A stretch of 64,000 nucleotides of DNA, from positions 124,001-188,000 of the forward strand of contig CAWEDV010000001.1 of the NCBI GenBank assembly GCA_963807975.1. The letters are read 5' to 3'. Under the pieces are notes generated by a model, which saw only the letters and a program-made list of their open reading frames with translations, searched no databases and had not been told where the DNA came from. The stretch comes from JAACFF01 sp963807975 (GTDB lineage Bacteria > Chloroflexota > Anaerolineae > Promineifilales > Promineifilaceae). Numbering within the stretch: position 1 is the stretch's first letter; each line of letters starts with the position of its first letter. Both the position numbers and the translations under genes were made by a program. Positions 23,139 through 32,270 of this stretch are shown here, piece by piece.

Positions 23139-24356
23139 ATGAGTGACCAACCACTAGTATTGACCCCAGAAAAGCATGACGATCAGCCTGTGCAGGAGCA
23201 AGGAGTGACGGCCGAATTTGAAAAAGGGCAGGTGGCCTCAATTGCTGCTGGTCATTTTATGCATGATGTATACAGCGCTTTCTTAGCACCCCTACTGCCG
23301 GCGATCCAAAGCGGGATGGGATTAAGCTATACGCTGGCGGGCAGTCTGATGATTTTTACTCAGATTCCAAGCCTGCTAAACCCATTTATTGGCTATATGG
23401 CGGATAGAGTCAGTGTGCGTTATTTCGTCATCTTGGCACCGGCGGTGACAGCGACTTTGTTCAGCAGTATTGGATTGGTGTCCAGCTATGCGGCTCTGGC
23501 GATATTGTTGTTTGCAGCGGGGCTAAGTATTGCCGCTTTTCATGCCCCGGCCCCGGCAATGATCGCCAAGGTTTCGGGCAAGCAAACCGGTACAGGGATG
23601 AGTATTTTTATGGCTGCCGGGGAGATGGCCCGGGCGGTCGGACCTTTGTTTGTAGCCGCAGGGGTAGTCTGGTTTGGTCTGGATGGCATTTGGCGCCTCG
23701 CGATATTTGGCTGGCTGGTAACCATCTTTCTCTTTTTTCGCCTGCGCAAAGTTCCGGCAACGCCGCGCGGACAGGGGCAAGCGTCGTTGGCCGAGTTCTG
23801 GCCTAAGGCAAGGCAGATCTTTCCGCCACTGGCATGGCTACTCAGTGGGCGAATTTTCATGATGGCGGCGCTAACTACTTACTTGCCGATATTTATCAGC
23901 GATGAACGGGAAGGAAGTTTATGGTTGGCGGCGGCTTCGTTAACGATCCTAGAGGCCGCTGGGGTTGCCGGAGCGCTGATGTCAGGAACGCTCAGTGACC
24001 GCTTTGGTCGCAAAAGAGTATTGTTTATATTGCTGACAGTGGCTCCGCTGTTGATGATGGCTTTTATTTACAGCCCCACATGGCTGGCGTTCCCGCTGCT
24101 ACTGCTTCTGGGTTTGGCGGCGATCTCACCGCAGCCGGTGCTTCTGGCTACGGTGCAAGATCAGTTCCCAAACAACCGGGCTCTGGGCAATGGCACATTT
24201 TTGGCGCTCAATTTTATGGTCCGCGCCCTTGGTATATGGGTGGTGGGGCAGTTTTCGGATGCTTTCGGGTTGAATGCAGCGTTTACGGGGACGGCCGTGT
24301 TGGCATTTATAAGTGTGCCGGCGATATATTTCTTGCCAAAGCGTAGGGCGAATTGA
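23139..24356 (+). CDS. MFS exporter, fosmidomycin-resistance-like
   Basis: A 405-residue major facilitator with twelve hydrophobic segments. The N-terminal phrase GHFMHDVYSAFLAPLLPAI and AGLSIAAFHAPAPAMIAKVSG resemble Fsr-type drug exporters. Loop signatures GYMADRVSVRYF and GTLSDRFGRKRVLF are present. An earlier in-frame start at 23121 lies upstream of the likely transcript start, so 23139 is preferred. The gene is divergent from the response regulator operon. The natural substrate is unknown. Confidence 0.88.
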   Translation: MSDQPLVLTPEKHDDQPVQEQGVTAEFEKGQVASIAAGHFMHDVYSAFLAPLLPAIQSGMGLSYTLAGSLMIFTQIPSLLNPFIGYMADRVSVRYFVILAPAVTATLFSSIGLVSSYAALAILLFAAGLSIAAFHAPAPAMIAKVSGKQTGTGMSIFMAAGEMARAVGPLFVAAGVVWFGLDGIWRLAIFGWLVTIFLFFRLRKVPATPRGQGQASLAEFWPKARQIFPPLAWLLSGRIFMMAALTTYLPIFISDEREGSLWLAAASLTILEAAGVAGALMSGTLSDRFGRKRVLFILLTVAPLLMMAFIYSPTWLAFPLLLLLGLAAISPQPVLLATVQDQFPNNRALGNGTFLALNFMVRALGIWVVGQFSDAFGLNAAFTGTAVLAFISVPAIYFLPKRRAN

Positions 24357-24365
24357 GAAAGGATT

Positions 24366-24476
24366 GGTTATACTAGAACGGTAATAGGAGCCCGGAAATT
24401 AGAGAGCGGTTACATATGATCGGTTACATAAGATCGGATATATGGGAGCGGTAGTGGGAAGCGGTTAGCTGGGATT
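24366..24476. repeat. Eight degenerate tandem units of 14 bases
   Basis: Consecutive units beginning with GG and mostly ending in GC or TC follow each other every 14 bases from 24366, with one 13-base unit at 24450-24462. Units four and five (24408-24421 and 24422-24435) differ at a single base; the others share mainly the GG start and the purine-C end. The array fills the gap between two convergent genes and runs into the 3' end of the 95-codon membrane-protein gene. Confidence 0.6.
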
Positions 24477-24752
24477 GGGTGGGTCGGAATTGGCTTGGTT
24501 TCTGGCTTTGACCTCGATGTTGTCGCGCCAGCGTTGGAGAAGGACCAAGGCAAACCAGGGGAGCAGGATCAAGGCTGCGCCTCCGAGGAGGCAAGGCAGG
24601 GCGGTGAGCAGTGATTCAGGCCCGTAAATCAGGGCGATGAGGGAGCCCCCGACGACGACCAATGTAAATAGAACCAGGTAAAGATATTTGCGGTCGCTTT
24701 GGCGACGCTCCTGGCGGGTATCGTCGGGTGGGCGGTGCTGCTCGTGCGGCAT
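24465..24752 (-). CDS. Small two-helix membrane protein at end of efflux operon
   Basis: A 95-residue protein with a polar, charged N-terminus (residues 1-22), two hydrophobic helices (about 24-44 and 50-72) and a polar tail. It begins five bases after the stop of the MacB-like permease gene and is therefore almost certainly the last gene of that operon. I recognise no family. It may be an accessory subunit of the transporter. Confidence 0.7.
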   Translation of the reverse strand: MPHEQHRPPDDTRQERRQSDRKYLYLVLFTLVVVGGSLIALIYGPESLLTALPCLLGGAALILLPWFALVLLQRWRDNIEVKARNQANSDPPNPS

Positions 24753-24757
24753 GCTGC

Positions 24758-25981
24758 CTATTCGTAGCGCAGCGCTTCAATAGGACGCAGGTTGGAAGCG
24801 CGCCAGGCGGGATAGATGCCGAAGATGAGGCCGACGGCGGCAGCAAAGCTGGCAGATAACAAGACGGTGCCAATGTCGACAGCCATGGTCAGGTCGAAAA
24901 GGCTGCCAGCAGCGAAGGATATTAACCAGCCCAGAGCGATGCCCATGAGTCCGCCAAGCAGGCTCAAGACCATGGATTCCAGCAGGAACTGGGTGAGAAT
25001 ATCGCGTCTTAGGGCGCCAATCGCTTTACGGATGCCTATTTCTCTCGTGCGCTCGGTAACGGAAACGAGCATGATATTCATAATGCCAATGCCGCCGACG
25101 AGTAGGGATATGGCGGCAATGGCGCCTAAAAATGCGGTCAGGGAGCCCACGACGGTGTTTACAGTATCCAGAAGACTGGATTGATCGAATATTTGAAAAT
25201 CATCGTCATCCCCGTAATTGATGTCGTGGCGATCACGCAGAACTCTGGTGACATCGTTGATAGCCGTTTCCACTTGTTCGGAGTCAATAGCTTGGGCAGT
25301 GATAGAGGTAACGATTTTCTCACCGCTGCGGGTACGATCGGTATAGAGACGGCTCTGGGCAGTGGTCAAGGGCACATAGACGGTATCGTCCGTGAAGCCG
25401 GCGAGTCCACCTCCAGACTCTTCAAGGATGCCGACCACTTCATAGCTGACACCGTTAATACGGACTTGTTCGCCAACGGGGAATTCTGTGCCGAAAAGAT
25501 CAGAAGCGATGCTGGCGCCCATCACGGCGACGCGGGCGCTGGTATCCAGGTCGTTCTGAGTCAGGCCATCACCCAACTGGAACTCATCCAGATTATTCAT
25601 GGACAGGTAATTGGCCATGACGCCCGAAATAGTGGTGTTCATGGATTCCCCACCATAGACTACCACGCGATTGCCATCAATTTTGGCGGTTATCTCACTT
25701 ACGGTAGGCACCTCGTTGGGATCAGACAGGGCGTTGACATCATTCATACTTAAAGAAGGATAGCCGCCGCTGCCATCAAAGTCGGTGGAGATGCTGATCA
25801 GGTTGGTACCAATTGAGGTTATCTGATCGGTAATATCCTGGCTAAAACCATTGCCAATGGCCATTAAGGCGATTACCGAGGCGACACCGATGATGACGCC
25901 AAGCATGGTTAGAATTGAGCGCATTCTGTTGGCGAGAATGGCATCTAAGGCGGTGACAAAGCTTTCCGAAATATCCATCAT
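24758..25981 (-). CDS. MacB/FtsX-type ABC transporter permease
   Basis: A 407-residue permease. One N-terminal helix (about residues 20-42, LTMLGVIIGVASVIALMAIGNG) is followed by a large extracytoplasmic MacB periplasmic core domain (about 50-270). Three C-terminal helices form the FtsX domain (about 280-395, with ERTREIGIRKAIGALR between them). It pairs with the ATPase encoded just upstream; such mechanotransmission transporters move substrates from the outer membrane face rather than across the inner membrane. The operon also carries two adaptor proteins. Confidence 0.93.
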   Translation of the reverse strand: MMDISESFVTALDAILANRMRSILTMLGVIIGVASVIALMAIGNGFSQDITDQITSIGTNLISISTDFDGSGGYPSLSMNDVNALSDPNEVPTVSEITAKIDGNRVVVYGGESMNTTISGVMANYLSMNNLDEFQLGDGLTQNDLDTSARVAVMGASIASDLFGTEFPVGEQVRINGVSYEVVGILEESGGGLAGFTDDTVYVPLTTAQSRLYTDRTRSGEKIVTSITAQAIDSEQVETAINDVTRVLRDRHDINYGDDDDFQIFDQSSLLDTVNTVVGSLTAFLGAIAAISLLVGGIGIMNIMLVSVTERTREIGIRKAIGALRRDILTQFLLESMVLSLLGGLMGIALGWLISFAAGSLFDLTMAVDIGTVLLSASFAAAVGLIFGIYPAWRASNLRPIEALRYE

Positions 25982-26023
25982 GCTGCTCCTATGCAGGTGT
26001 AATTATTACCGGTGGACGTACTT

Positions 26024-26806
26024 TCAATGTTCGCCATCAACGATCAGCCCATCCCTGATCCAAACGGTGCGATGGGCGCGATCGGCGACCATGGACTCGT
26101 GGGTCACGGTGATAATGGTCATGCCCTGACCGTTTAGCTCGGAGAATAATTCCATAATCTCATCGCCTGTTTTGGAGTCGAGGGCGCCGGTTGGTTCATC
26201 GGCAAGGATGATGCTGGGATGGGTGACCAAGGCTCGGGCGATAGCGACGCGCTGTTGTTGACCACCGGACAATTCATCGGGCCGGTGATCCATACGGTCG
26301 GCGAGCCCAACTTTGGCCAGCGCTTCAGAGGCGAGCCGTAATCGTTCACCACGACCAACACCGGAATACATAAGCGGTAGACTGACCTGTTTTAGGGCGG
26401 AAGTTCGGGCCAAGAGGTTGAACTGCTGAAAAACAAATCCGATTCGTTTGTTACGTATACGGGCGCGATCATCGCTGCTTAACTGGCTGACATCTTCGCC
26501 ATCCAGCAGATAAGTGCCGCTGTTGGGTACATCAAGGACGCCAATCATATTCATCAGCGTGCTTTTACCAGAACCGGAGGGGCCCATAATGGCCACATAT
26601 TCACCCGTTTTGATGGCCATATCTACGCCACGCAGGGCGTGAACAACCTGTTCGCCCATTTGGTAGGATTTGGTGATATTGCTCATTTCGATGACGCTGG
26701 TCAGCAAGGGGCCGTTTCCATTTCCTTTAGGGACCATATGATCTGCCGGCGCTTTGATGTTGGCCGCTGCACTGTTTTTATCTGGATATTTTTCGATTTT
26801 GCTCAT
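26024..26806 (-). CDS. MacB/LolD-type ABC transporter ATPase
   Basis: A 260-residue ATPase for the MacB-like permease. Residues 1-40 are a polar extension not usual for the family. Walker A (GPSGSGKSTLMN), Q-loop (VFQQFNLLAR), signature (LSGGQQQRVAIARALV), Walker B (IILADEPTGALD) and the switch His (TVTHES) are intact. It sits between the adaptor gene (13 bases upstream) and the permease gene (42 bases downstream) on one strand. Confidence 0.95.
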   Translation of the reverse strand: MSKIEKYPDKNSAAANIKAPADHMVPKGNGNGPLLTSVIEMSNITKSYQMGEQVVHALRGVDMAIKTGEYVAIMGPSGSGKSTLMNMIGVLDVPNSGTYLLDGEDVSQLSSDDRARIRNKRIGFVFQQFNLLARTSALKQVSLPLMYSGVGRGERLRLASEALAKVGLADRMDHRPDELSGGQQQRVAIARALVTHPSIILADEPTGALDSKTGDEIMELFSELNGQGMTIITVTHESMVADRAHRTVWIRDGLIVDGEH

Positions 26807-26819
26807 TGCTTATCCTTTG

Positions 26820-28487
26820 CTAGAAGCCAGGGCCTCCACCGTTACCACCACGTCCACCAGGTCCACCGCCAAAATTCAGAACGGGGGCATCAAAGGTGCC
26901 TAAGATCACGACATCTCCTTCCTGCAGACCATCGATTATCTGCGTATTGTCATTGTCCCTGAGGCCAATGGTTACCTCCATAGGTACGACCGTTGTACTG
27001 CCGTCCTCCGCTGTGCGCACAAGGTTAACAGTAGACACACCGGTTTGGCGATCGGTAGCCACGGCGGCGTTGGGAACAAGGAGAACATTTTCACCGATAT
27101 CGGTTATGAGATCGGCATTGGCGGTCATGCCAACCAATATGGGTAAATTGGTCTGATCCAAGGAGAGGTGGACATTGTAGGTCACCAGGCCGGAGTCACT
27201 GGCGGAGGGGCCTGGAGCAATGGCATTGATCTGGCTTTTGATATCCTCAGCGGGCCAGGTTTCCATGTTGACCACAGCGGGTTGGCCAAGGGCCAACTGC
27301 CCTACGTCAATTTCGTCGACACTGAGCACGACTTCCAGGCTGCTGCTGTCGAATAATTCAAGAGCCAAGCCCGAGGTGTTTTCTCCGACGGCAACATGAA
27401 CGGCGGTCACTACGGCGTCAAATGGTGCGGTAAGGCTGGCCTCAGCTAGATTATTCTGGGCTTCCTGTAGGCCAGTTTCGGCCTGGGCCAGGCGCGTTTC
27501 GTATATCTTCAAGTCGGTGGCGGAAGGGCCAGAGATAAGATTATCGAGCGTGGCCTGGGCGCTGGCTAGATCTGCCTCTGCAGCAGCCACCTCGGCGCTA
27601 GAGGCTCCAGCCAGCAGCGCTTCATGCCGAGCGACGGCGGCTTCATATTGGGCGGAGGCATTAGATAATCCAGCCTGAGAGGAAGCCAGGGTGCCGCTGG
27701 CAGGCGAGAGTAGGGCATCGAGTTGGGCCTGTTTGATATTGACCTGCGCCTGCGCCGATTGCACCTGTTCGGTGATGGACTCCATGCGGCTGCTGCCCTC
27801 TTTGGGGACACATTCATGGACACCTTGATCGTTTACTTCACAGTCGGCGAGGATGACCCAGATGTTGTGAACATCCTGCCAGGCATCCTGCGCTTCTTGG
27901 AGTTCTTTTTCGGCGGCCAAAATGTCGGCATCGCTGACGGTATTGACAGATTGCAGATTACCTGAGGCAGACCAAATGGTGGCCTGGGCTGCCGCAACAC
28001 TCGCTTCTGAGGCAGCGATTTCTTCGGTAGTAGGGCCTTCCAACAAACGCTCCAACTTGGTATGTGCGCTGTTTACAGCCGCCTGCGCTGCGGCTAATTC
28101 GGCCTCAGTGGGGTCTGCCTTTAGTTTGGCCAAATTGGCCCTGGCAATGGCGATATCCTGTTCCGCAGAAAGTACAGCGCGTTCCAAGGCGCCGGTTTGC
28201 AGTTGAAGCAAGGTATCACCCTGGGCGACGGTATCTCCTACGACAACATTGACCCGGTCGACGATGCCGGGGGATGCGAGCGACAGCCCGGCATCACGCT
28301 GGGCCTTTACTTGTCCGCTGGCAGTAGCACTGGCGGCTAGGTCACCGATGAAAACTTCGGCCGTCTGGCCAATGTCTGACTCCGAGGCAGCAGCGCTGCT
28401 GCGGGAGCGTGTGATGAAGAAAGCAGCGAGCGCGCCGATGGCAACGATGACAACTATTATCCAAATCCATTTGTATTTCTTAAACAT
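26820..28487 (-). CDS. HlyD/MacA-family efflux adaptor (second copy)
   Basis: A 555-residue membrane-fusion protein. An N-terminal anchor helix (about residues 7-25) is followed by a biotinyl-lipoyl half-motif, a very long alanine-rich coiled-coil hairpin (about residues 85-345), the second lipoyl half and a beta-barrel domain. The C-terminus is Gly-rich (GGGPGGRGGNGGG). AGGAGA before the ATG at 28487 fixes the start; a longer frame to 28547 has no such site. It is paralogous to the adaptor encoded 28 bases upstream. It should link the MacB-like pump to the cell envelope exterior. Confidence 0.9.
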   Translation of the reverse strand: MFKKYKWIWIIVVIVAIGALAAFFITRSRSSAAASESDIGQTAEVFIGDLAASATASGQVKAQRDAGLSLASPGIVDRVNVVVGDTVAQGDTLLQLQTGALERAVLSAEQDIAIARANLAKLKADPTEAELAAAQAAVNSAHTKLERLLEGPTTEEIAASEASVAAAQATIWSASGNLQSVNTVSDADILAAEKELQEAQDAWQDVHNIWVILADCEVNDQGVHECVPKEGSSRMESITEQVQSAQAQVNIKQAQLDALLSPASGTLASSQAGLSNASAQYEAAVARHEALLAGASSAEVAAAEADLASAQATLDNLISGPSATDLKIYETRLAQAETGLQEAQNNLAEASLTAPFDAVVTAVHVAVGENTSGLALELFDSSSLEVVLSVDEIDVGQLALGQPAVVNMETWPAEDIKSQINAIAPGPSASDSGLVTYNVHLSLDQTNLPILVGMTANADLITDIGENVLLVPNAAVATDRQTGVSTVNLVRTAEDGSTTVVPMEVTIGLRDNDNTQIIDGLQEGDVVILGTFDAPVLNFGGGPGGRGGNGGGPGF

Positions 28488-28515
28488 CTCAATTCTCCTA
28501 AATAGATAACCGTGC

Positions 28516-30135
28516 TTACTCGTCACCGCCGAATCCGCCGAAGTCAATGGTTGGTGCGCTTAGTTCACCGACCAGTACCTCATCACCGGCGGATAAACCG
28601 GAGAGAATCTGCGTATAGTCGTTATCTTTGAGGCCAATGCTCACTTCAATTTCTGTGGTCAAGGGTGAGCCGTCCTCGGCAGACCCGGTGACCTGATTGA
28701 CCCAATAGGTGCCGTTTTGACGGTCGGCGGTAATAGCGGCGTTGGGCACCAGGAGGGCTTCTTCAGAGTTGGCAGTGATAAGCCGGGCATTGGCGGTCAT
28801 GCCGATGAGGATGGGGAGATGGTCCGGTTCCTCGAGATTGATCTGCACATCGTAGGTCACGACGCCGTCGCTTGTACTACCGGAACTGGGGGCAATGGAG
28901 ACGATTTCACCGTCGATCTCATCGTTGGGCCATGTTTCCAGGGTGATAATGGCGGCTTGTCCGGGAGAGAGGAGGCCAACATCTATTTCATCAACGCTGA
29001 GCACTACTTTCAGCTCATCGGAGACGAGTTCGACCACATTTCCGGAAGCCCGTTCACCAGCAGTGATGAAGACGCCCGTGATCACGCCATCAAAAGGAGC
29101 GGTCACAGTGGCCTTGGCCAATGCTTCTTGCGCATCAAGCAAGGCTAAGCGGGTTTGTTCCAGCTCGGCCTGGGCGATGGCCACATCTTCGTCCGTTGGG
29201 CCATCAAGGAGAGCAGCCAGGTTGGATTTTCCTTGGGCCAGCGTTGCTTCTGCAGCCGCGATCTGCTCAACGGCTGTTCCAGACAATAGTTTGTCATGAT
29301 TGGCTTGTGCCTGAGCTAGATTGGAAGAGGCGGCGGAAATGTCCGCGGAGGCGCTGTTTAGCTTGCCCTGGTTGGCTCCTGCTCTCAGCTCATCAACTTT
29401 TGCTTGGGCAATGGCCAGTTCTTCGGCGGCATCAACCATGGCTTCATGGGTAATGCCATCGGTATTCTTTTCATTATTGTCCACGGCCTGGTTGTAAGCT
29501 ATTTGGGCCGCGATTAGCTCCGCTTCCGCCGCGGCGATTGACGTTTGACTGACAGAATCAACTGCGGTGCGATAAGAGGCTGCGGCGGAGGCGACGCCGG
29601 CCTGCTGCTGACGAATCGCTGCTTCAGATTCAGCGATATCATATTCGTCTGGCCCGGTCTGTAGATTGTCGAGGTTGGCCTGGGCGCTGGCGACTGCGGC
29701 CTGGGCTGACGCGAGGTCAGCCGCATCGGGGTCAGTAGTTAAGGCTTCGAGACTGGCCTCTTTTAAGGCAATATTCTGCTGTGCACGTGCGACTTGCAGC
29801 GCGAGGTCATTGGTGTTGATCTGTACGAGGGGATCTCCGGATTGGACGGCCGTGCCCTCGCGGACAAATACTTCATCGACCAAACCAGGGGTATTGGCTG
29901 ATAGAGCCGCGATCTGTTCCGCCTCGACCTGCCCGCTGGCGGTGGCGCTGGCAGCGAGATCGCCAACAAATGCGGCGACAATGTCACCGGTCTGTGGTGC
30001 TGCGGCGGCTTGGCCTACAGAGCGCTGCCGGGAAATCAGCAAGCCGGCGGCAAGGAGCAGGGTAGCCACGACGGCGATTATGATCCAGGTTGTACGTTTT
30101 TTTTGTTTAGGTTTCTGTGACGATTTTTCCGCCAT
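28516..30135 (-). CDS. HlyD/MacA-family efflux adaptor (first copy)
   Basis: A 539-residue adaptor, first gene of the efflux operon. A lysine-rich cytoplasmic tip (residues 1-14), one membrane helix (about 15-34), a lipoyl half-domain and a long Ala/Glu-rich helical hairpin (about 95-340) precede the second lipoyl half (TVTAPFDGVITGVFI) and barrel domain. AGAGGAAA precedes the ATG at 30135. The two adaptors share the phrases GDLAASATASGQV and LKVVLSVDEIDVG, so they arose by duplication. They may form a mixed adaptor ring or serve different conditions. Confidence 0.9.
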   Translation of the reverse strand: MAEKSSQKPKQKKRTTWIIIAVVATLLLAAGLLISRQRSVGQAAAAPQTGDIVAAFVGDLAASATASGQVEAEQIAALSANTPGLVDEVFVREGTAVQSGDPLVQINTNDLALQVARAQQNIALKEASLEALTTDPDAADLASAQAAVASAQANLDNLQTGPDEYDIAESEAAIRQQQAGVASAAASYRTAVDSVSQTSIAAAEAELIAAQIAYNQAVDNNEKNTDGITHEAMVDAAEELAIAQAKVDELRAGANQGKLNSASADISAASSNLAQAQANHDKLLSGTAVEQIAAAEATLAQGKSNLAALLDGPTDEDVAIAQAELEQTRLALLDAQEALAKATVTAPFDGVITGVFITAGERASGNVVELVSDELKVVLSVDEIDVGLLSPGQAAIITLETWPNDEIDGEIVSIAPSSGSTSDGVVTYDVQINLEEPDHLPILIGMTANARLITANSEEALLVPNAAITADRQNGTYWVNQVTGSAEDGSPLTTEIEVSIGLKDNDYTQILSGLSAGDEVLVGELSAPTIDFGGFGGDE

Positions 30136-30292
30136 GGGCGTTTCCTCTTAGAATTGCGGCCTCACTGGGGCTGCATACCAATTACTCTGGAGCCAAAACA
30201 GCTCTAGTGTAGTGTAGGATAGAAATCTGCAGAAACTGTGCAGACAAAGTTAGCGTTGTGTAAAAAAGGGGCAGGAGGGATGCCGAGATGGA

Positions 30293-32071
30293 CTAGTTAG
30301 AAGTGATATTGAAGGGAATATAGAGTCTGGGGATTGTGCCAGATGGCAGGTCAAGAAAAAGTTCACCCATAATGCCCCAATGACCTTCACTGTCCATGCC
30401 GTTGACATAAAGCAAATGCCTGCCGGATCCGAGCTCCACTGGATCGAGAACCGCCGCTACTTGCTCGACGGGAGAATCGAAACGGCCGTCCGTCGGGGAC
30501 AGAGGAATGGGTTCGGCTCCTTCGGCCCAATGGGGGAGGCGGATGCTCAATGAAGCGGCTGTGATGTTTTGGCCTCCATGCTGGCGATCGTCGATTGCTG
30601 CGGTGAGTTCGACAAGTCCTTCATTTGAGAGCTGGGCTTGGAGGCCATGAACGTCCGGACCTAAAATGGTCTCGTAGGGCATGCGTGCAACGTGCGCGGC
30701 ATAGAGCAGTGAGGGTAGGTTCAGCGGAGATAGAGATTGCCTGATATCGTCGTACTCAGGCATAAAAGTTTGGCCGATTTCATAGGTGAAAGCAGGGATG
30801 CCAAGCTCGCCGTATGCCCAGTCATCCGTGGTGCCGCTGGTATGGTAAAGGCATGTGCTGGCTTGGCAAGATTCGTACCCGTTGAAAGAGGCGAGCATAT
30901 CTCCTATGGCTTTGAGGCCATGGTAGTTTGGCGAGGGTTGATCATCGTTTCCCCAAGGCCAGAGAACCAGATCACCGAAGCTGTGCATTGTGATCAGCAA
31001 ACCAGAGGTTGATTGGGGCGCGGCTTCTTGCTGATTGCGCTGGTCGGCGATGAGTGCACTGACGAGGTCTTGGAGAGCGCTCGTTTCCAGCTCAGATGCA
31101 GCTGCAGGACCACGGAAAGTCTGGCTGCAGGGGTCGGCGCTGGAACCCCCGGTGCCCCAGGCATAAGAATGATTGCGGTTTAGGTCAACGCCGTACTGCA
31201 ATCCGACTTGGGGCGGCCAAACCGAGCAGTCTGGAGTGCCATCGTCGTCGACATCTAAATTGGCGTTCTTGCGCTGATAGAAGGCCCCCTGGTCATAATT
31301 CGGATTAGCGCCGAGTTCAACCAACCAGTGGGCGTCAGGATTGGCTAAGGGGATAACCCAGATTTCGTGCCAGTCGACAATTGATGTGATGCTGGCGTCC
31401 TGGCCATAACCGGAAAGCAGAGCATTGATGAAATCCATGGCGATCTCGGGGACGGCTATTTCGCGGGCGTGAATATTGGCTAATAAAAAGAAGACGGGTT
31501 TGCTGCCGCGCCTCATGGAATCAGATGCAACGGTAGAAACGCCAGCGATATCTTCATTGCTGATACGGAAAGCCAGGAGGTCAAAACCAGGAAGCGCTTC
31601 ACCACCCAAAGTGGTACAGCCACCCTGGGCCAGGCATGTGCTTTGGCCATACGTTACTAGTTCGGTTAAATCGGGGTATCGAGTATTGATACGGCCGAGA
31701 TCGTAATAGATCTCTTCTACCGTGCGGTAACCTGTGGCAAAGGGAGAATTGGCGATGGTTAATTGGGCGGTTTGTTCATGATCAATTTGCAGGCGCCAAC
31801 CTTGTTTTTCTAGAGTACTGTACTCGAGGGCGTCAAGTGAGAGCAGGATGTAGCTTTGATCAAGGTTATTGTATTCCCAAAGATCATAGGCGGTGAGGGT
31901 ATTCAGTTCGTCCAGGCTGTTGTAGTAAATGCGGGCGACAAATGTGCCAGAGGGAAGTCTGGGTCTCAGGGTAAGGGGAACGGCCGTGACAGTGGACTTA
32001 CTGCCAGACGCAGCGAGGAGACCAGTCCCAATGATCAGCAGGACAAAAAGAGGGGCTAATCTTCTTATCAT
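30293..32071 (-). CDS. Secreted zinc carboxypeptidase (M14 family)
   Basis: A 592-residue exported metallopeptidase. A signal peptide (IRRLAPLFVLLIIGTGLLAAS) is followed by a propeptide-like segment. The M14 catalytic domain (about residues 110-480) has the zinc motif HxxE in LLANIHAREIAVPE, the third zinc ligand His in LLITMHSFGDLVLW and the general base Glu in FTYEIGQTF. The last 110 residues are a beta-rich domain, perhaps for wall or substrate binding. It should trim C-terminal residues from extracellular peptides. No Shine-Dalgarno is clear; a 34-residue membrane peptide is encoded 24 bases upstream and probably shares its transcript. Confidence 0.9.
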   Translation of the reverse strand: MIRRLAPLFVLLIIGTGLLAASGSKSTVTAVPLTLRPRLPSGTFVARIYYNSLDELNTLTAYDLWEYNNLDQSYILLSLDALEYSTLEKQGWRLQIDHEQTAQLTIANSPFATGYRTVEEIYYDLGRINTRYPDLTELVTYGQSTCLAQGGCTTLGGEALPGFDLLAFRISNEDIAGVSTVASDSMRRGSKPVFFLLANIHAREIAVPEIAMDFINALLSGYGQDASITSIVDWHEIWVIPLANPDAHWLVELGANPNYDQGAFYQRKNANLDVDDDGTPDCSVWPPQVGLQYGVDLNRNHSYAWGTGGSSADPCSQTFRGPAAASELETSALQDLVSALIADQRNQQEAAPQSTSGLLITMHSFGDLVLWPWGNDDQPSPNYHGLKAIGDMLASFNGYESCQASTCLYHTSGTTDDWAYGELGIPAFTYEIGQTFMPEYDDIRQSLSPLNLPSLLYAAHVARMPYETILGPDVHGLQAQLSNEGLVELTAAIDDRQHGGQNITAASLSIRLPHWAEGAEPIPLSPTDGRFDSPVEQVAAVLDPVELGSGRHLLYVNGMDSEGHWGIMGELFLDLPSGTIPRLYIPFNITSN

Positions 32072-32095
32072 TTATTAGTAGAGCGACGAATGATA

Positions 32096-32200
32096 TTAGG
32101 CTTCCTCGGACTGATCAGGTTTCTTAACCTGAGGAACGATGATGGCGATGAGGATGAGCGCGAATAGCAAGGCGAATACGAAGATTGCAAGCGGTTCCAT
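32096..32200 (-). CDS. 34-residue single-helix membrane peptide
   Basis: A small gene missed by length-limited calling. It encodes 34 residues: MEPLA, a 17-residue purely hydrophobic helix of Phe, Leu, Ile, Ala and Val (residues 6-22), then a polar tail VPQVKKPDQSEEA. GGGAAAA lies just upstream of the ATG at 32200, and a promoter (32237-32266) sits directly before it. It precedes the M14 carboxypeptidase by 24 bases on the same strand. It may be a membrane-embedded regulator or accessory peptide; its function is unknown. Confidence 0.6.
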   Translation of the reverse strand: MEPLAIFVFALLFALILIAIIVPQVKKPDQSEEA

Positions 32201-32236
32201 ACAATTTTCCCTTTTTGTTCAAATATATCTCCATCA

Positions 32237-32266
32237 ATTGTAATAGAGCTTCTGGGTATCCGGCAA
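32237..32266 (-). promoter_or_regulatory. Promoter for the 34-residue peptide and carboxypeptidase
   Basis: On the minus strand TTGCCG (32266-32261) and TACAAT (32242-32237) are separated by 18 bases. Transcription would start near 32230, thirty bases before the ATG at 32200. The -35 lies directly beyond the recombinase stop codon at 32271. Confidence 0.5.
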
Positions 32267-32270
32267 AAAT

